Shown here: positions 5,716-6,677 of the stretch, one piece after another
How the letters are laid out: every line of letters starts with the position of its first letter
How positions within the stretch are numbered: the first letter of the stretch is position 1
Assembly: GCA_945871545.1 (NCBI GenBank)
Contig: CAMBWJ010000105.1
Span: forward strand, 1-6,677
Source: an uncultured Clostridia bacterium
GTDB taxonomy: Bacteria; Bacillota_A; Clostridia; Christensenellales; Aristaeellaceae
Direction of reading: 5' to 3'
DNA: 6,677 nt
Program-made: the position numbers and the translations under genes
The notes under the pieces: generated by a model
Told to the model about the DNA's origin: nothing
Database searches by the model: none
The model's input: the letters and a program-made list of their open reading frames with translations, nothing else

Positions 5716-5756
5716 ATCGATTGTTTTATTTTTTTGCCGGTTCATTAAATCGATTG
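5716..5756 (+). repeat. Repeated ATCGATTG, LacI-family-like operator candidate
   Basis: ATCGATTG occurs at 5716-5723 and 5749-5756, 33 bases apart. The second copy reads TTAAATCGATTGCA and fits the AANCGNTT core typical of LacI-family operators; the first misses one core base. Both lie just downstream of the predicted start site of the SMP-30-like gene, a repressor position. No LacI-family gene is in the window, so the binding protein would be encoded elsewhere. Confidence 0.35.
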
Positions 5757-5777
5757 CATTACGAGGAGGTAGACACC

Positions 5778-6677
5778 ATGCAGACGCCCCAACTGTTCAC
5801 CCTGCTGCCCGAGGAGTGGGTGGCCACTCCCGATGGCATGACCATCGACAAGGACGGCAACCTGATCCTCTCCTGCCCCAACTTTGCCAACATGGATCTG
5901 CCCAGCTGCGTGCTGAAGATCACGAAGGACAAGCAGATCACGAAGTGGTTCGACGTGCCGCTGAATCCCGAGACCAACGAGGCGCGCTCGATGGGCCTGG
6001 AATTCGGCCCGGACGGCGACCTCTACATGGTCGACAACGCCGGCTGGACCGGGCGCGCGGATCTGATCCGCAGCGGCCGCATCCTGCGCATCCACTTCAA
6101 TGAGGCGGGCGAGTACGAATCCTTCAGCGTGGTCGCGGATCACATGGAGCATCCCAACGGGCTGCGCATCCGCAACGGCCACATCTACGTCACCCAGTCC
6201 ACGCTGGAGCTGGTCAAGACCGAGTCCGGCAAGCTGATGAGCTGCGTGTACTGCTTCGCGCTGGACGATCACGACGTCCACTGCACGAACACCCTCGCCG
6301 ACGAGAACATCCTCTGCACCTTCATCACGGAGAACCCGAAGTGCCAGTACGGCGTGGACGGCATCATCTTTGACCGCGAGGGCCGCCTGATCATCGGCAA
6401 CTTCGGCGACGGCTCCATGTGGCGCATCTATCTCAACGCGAAGGGCGACAAGATGATCGACAAGGAGCTGTGGTGCGTGGATCCGGAGAACCTCAAGACC
6501 ACCGACGGCATGACGATGGATCCCTACGGCAACATCTACGTGGCCGACTTCTCCGCCAACGCCATCGGCAAGGTCTCCCCGGACGGCAGGATCACCCGCA
6601 TCGCCCAGTCGCCCGACTGCACCGGCTGGGAGGGCGGCCTCGACGAGCCCGGCGAGCCCTGCTACTGGAACGGCAAG
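5778..6677 (+). CDS. SMP-30/gluconolactonase-like beta-propeller hydrolase (3' end outside the window)
   Basis: The frame is open from the ATG at 5778 to the right edge (300 codons) with a strong GAGGAGGT site 7 bases upstream. It encodes a beta-propeller of the SMP-30/gluconolactonase/LRE type, enzymes that hydrolyse sugar lactones to aldonic acids with a bound divalent metal. The blades show as a recurring pattern: PDGMTIDKDGNLILS at 18-32, MGLEFGPDGDLYMVD at 72-86, NGLRIRNGHIYVTQ at 127-140, VDGIIFDREGRLIIG at 193-207 and TDGMTMDPYGNIYVAD at 242-257. Asn127 in HPNGL and Asp194 in YGVDG are the probable metal ligands. There is no signal peptide, so it should act in the cytoplasm. At 300 residues without a stop it already reaches the usual family length, so little should be missing. 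The neighbouring divergent dehydrogenase suggests a dehydrogenase-lactonase sugar oxidation step. The substrate is unknown. Confidence 0.85.
   Translation, partial: MQTPQLFTLLPEEWVATPDGMTIDKDGNLILSCPNFANMDLPSCVLKITKDKQITKWFDVPLNPETNEARSMGLEFGPDGDLYMVDNAGWTGRADLIRSGRILRIHFNEAGEYESFSVVADHMEHPNGLRIRNGHIYVTQSTLELVKTESGKLMSCVYCFALDDHDVHCTNTLADENILCTFITENPKCQYGVDGIIFDREGRLIIGNFGDGSMWRIYLNAKGDKMIDKELWCVDPENLKTTDGMTMDPYGNIYVADFSANAIGKVSPDGRITRIAQSPDCTGWEGGLDEPGEPCYWNGK

Overview
The window is GC-rich in its genes and AT-rich between them. It has strong AGGAGG-type ribosome binding sites, sigma70/sigmaA-like promoter boxes and some GTG starts. This fits a high-GC member of the Bacillota (Clostridia-like, perhaps gut-associated), but no marker gene fixes the taxon, so this is inference. 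There are no RNA genes, CRISPR arrays, insertion sequences or integrases.

Left part (1-1652, minus strand). A block related to non-oxidative decarboxylation is read leftwards. The 5' end of a ubiX-like flavin prenyltransferase gene runs off the left edge. It overlaps by 8 bases the end of a ubiD-family decarboxylase gene. That ubiD gene is not intact: its first part lies in another frame (a frameshift near 1096-1100), and its N-terminus is replaced by the N-terminal third of an alpha/beta-hydrolase (esterase/lipase type, HGGG oxyanion motif, no nucleophile elbow). The simplest reading is an old hydrolase-ubiD-ubiX operon that suffered an in-frame deletion plus a frameshift. An assembly error cannot be excluded from the sequence alone.

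Middle part (1653-3691, plus strand). A divergent, AT-rich control region of about 215 bases separates this block from two tandem LysR-type regulators whose genes overlap by 4 bases (GTGA). The control region holds a well-formed promoter for the regulators, a weaker promoter for the hydrolase/ubiD side overlapped by an 11-bp perfect inverted repeat, and several short direct repeats. This is the classic arrangement of LysR-type regulators controlling a divergent target operon.

Right part (3782-6677). Two minus-strand genes 15 bases apart encode a medium-chain zinc-type dehydrogenase, apparently without the structural-zinc loop, and a protein of unknown function with a discoidin (F5/8 type C)-like C-terminal domain. 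Divergent from them, and running off the right edge, is an SMP-30/gluconolactonase-like beta-propeller hydrolase. A sugar dehydrogenase next to a sugar lactonase suggests oxidation of a sugar or polyol to a lactone and then ring opening, but the substrate cannot be read from the sequence. The roughly 175-base divergent region between them contains an extended -10 promoter, repeats spaced 33 bp apart and a LacI-family-like operator motif.

No clearly new defence or mobile system is visible. The most unusual items are the hydrolase-UbiD chimera, the translationally coupled LysR pair in which the first has a divergent recognition helix, and the orphan discoidin-like protein.
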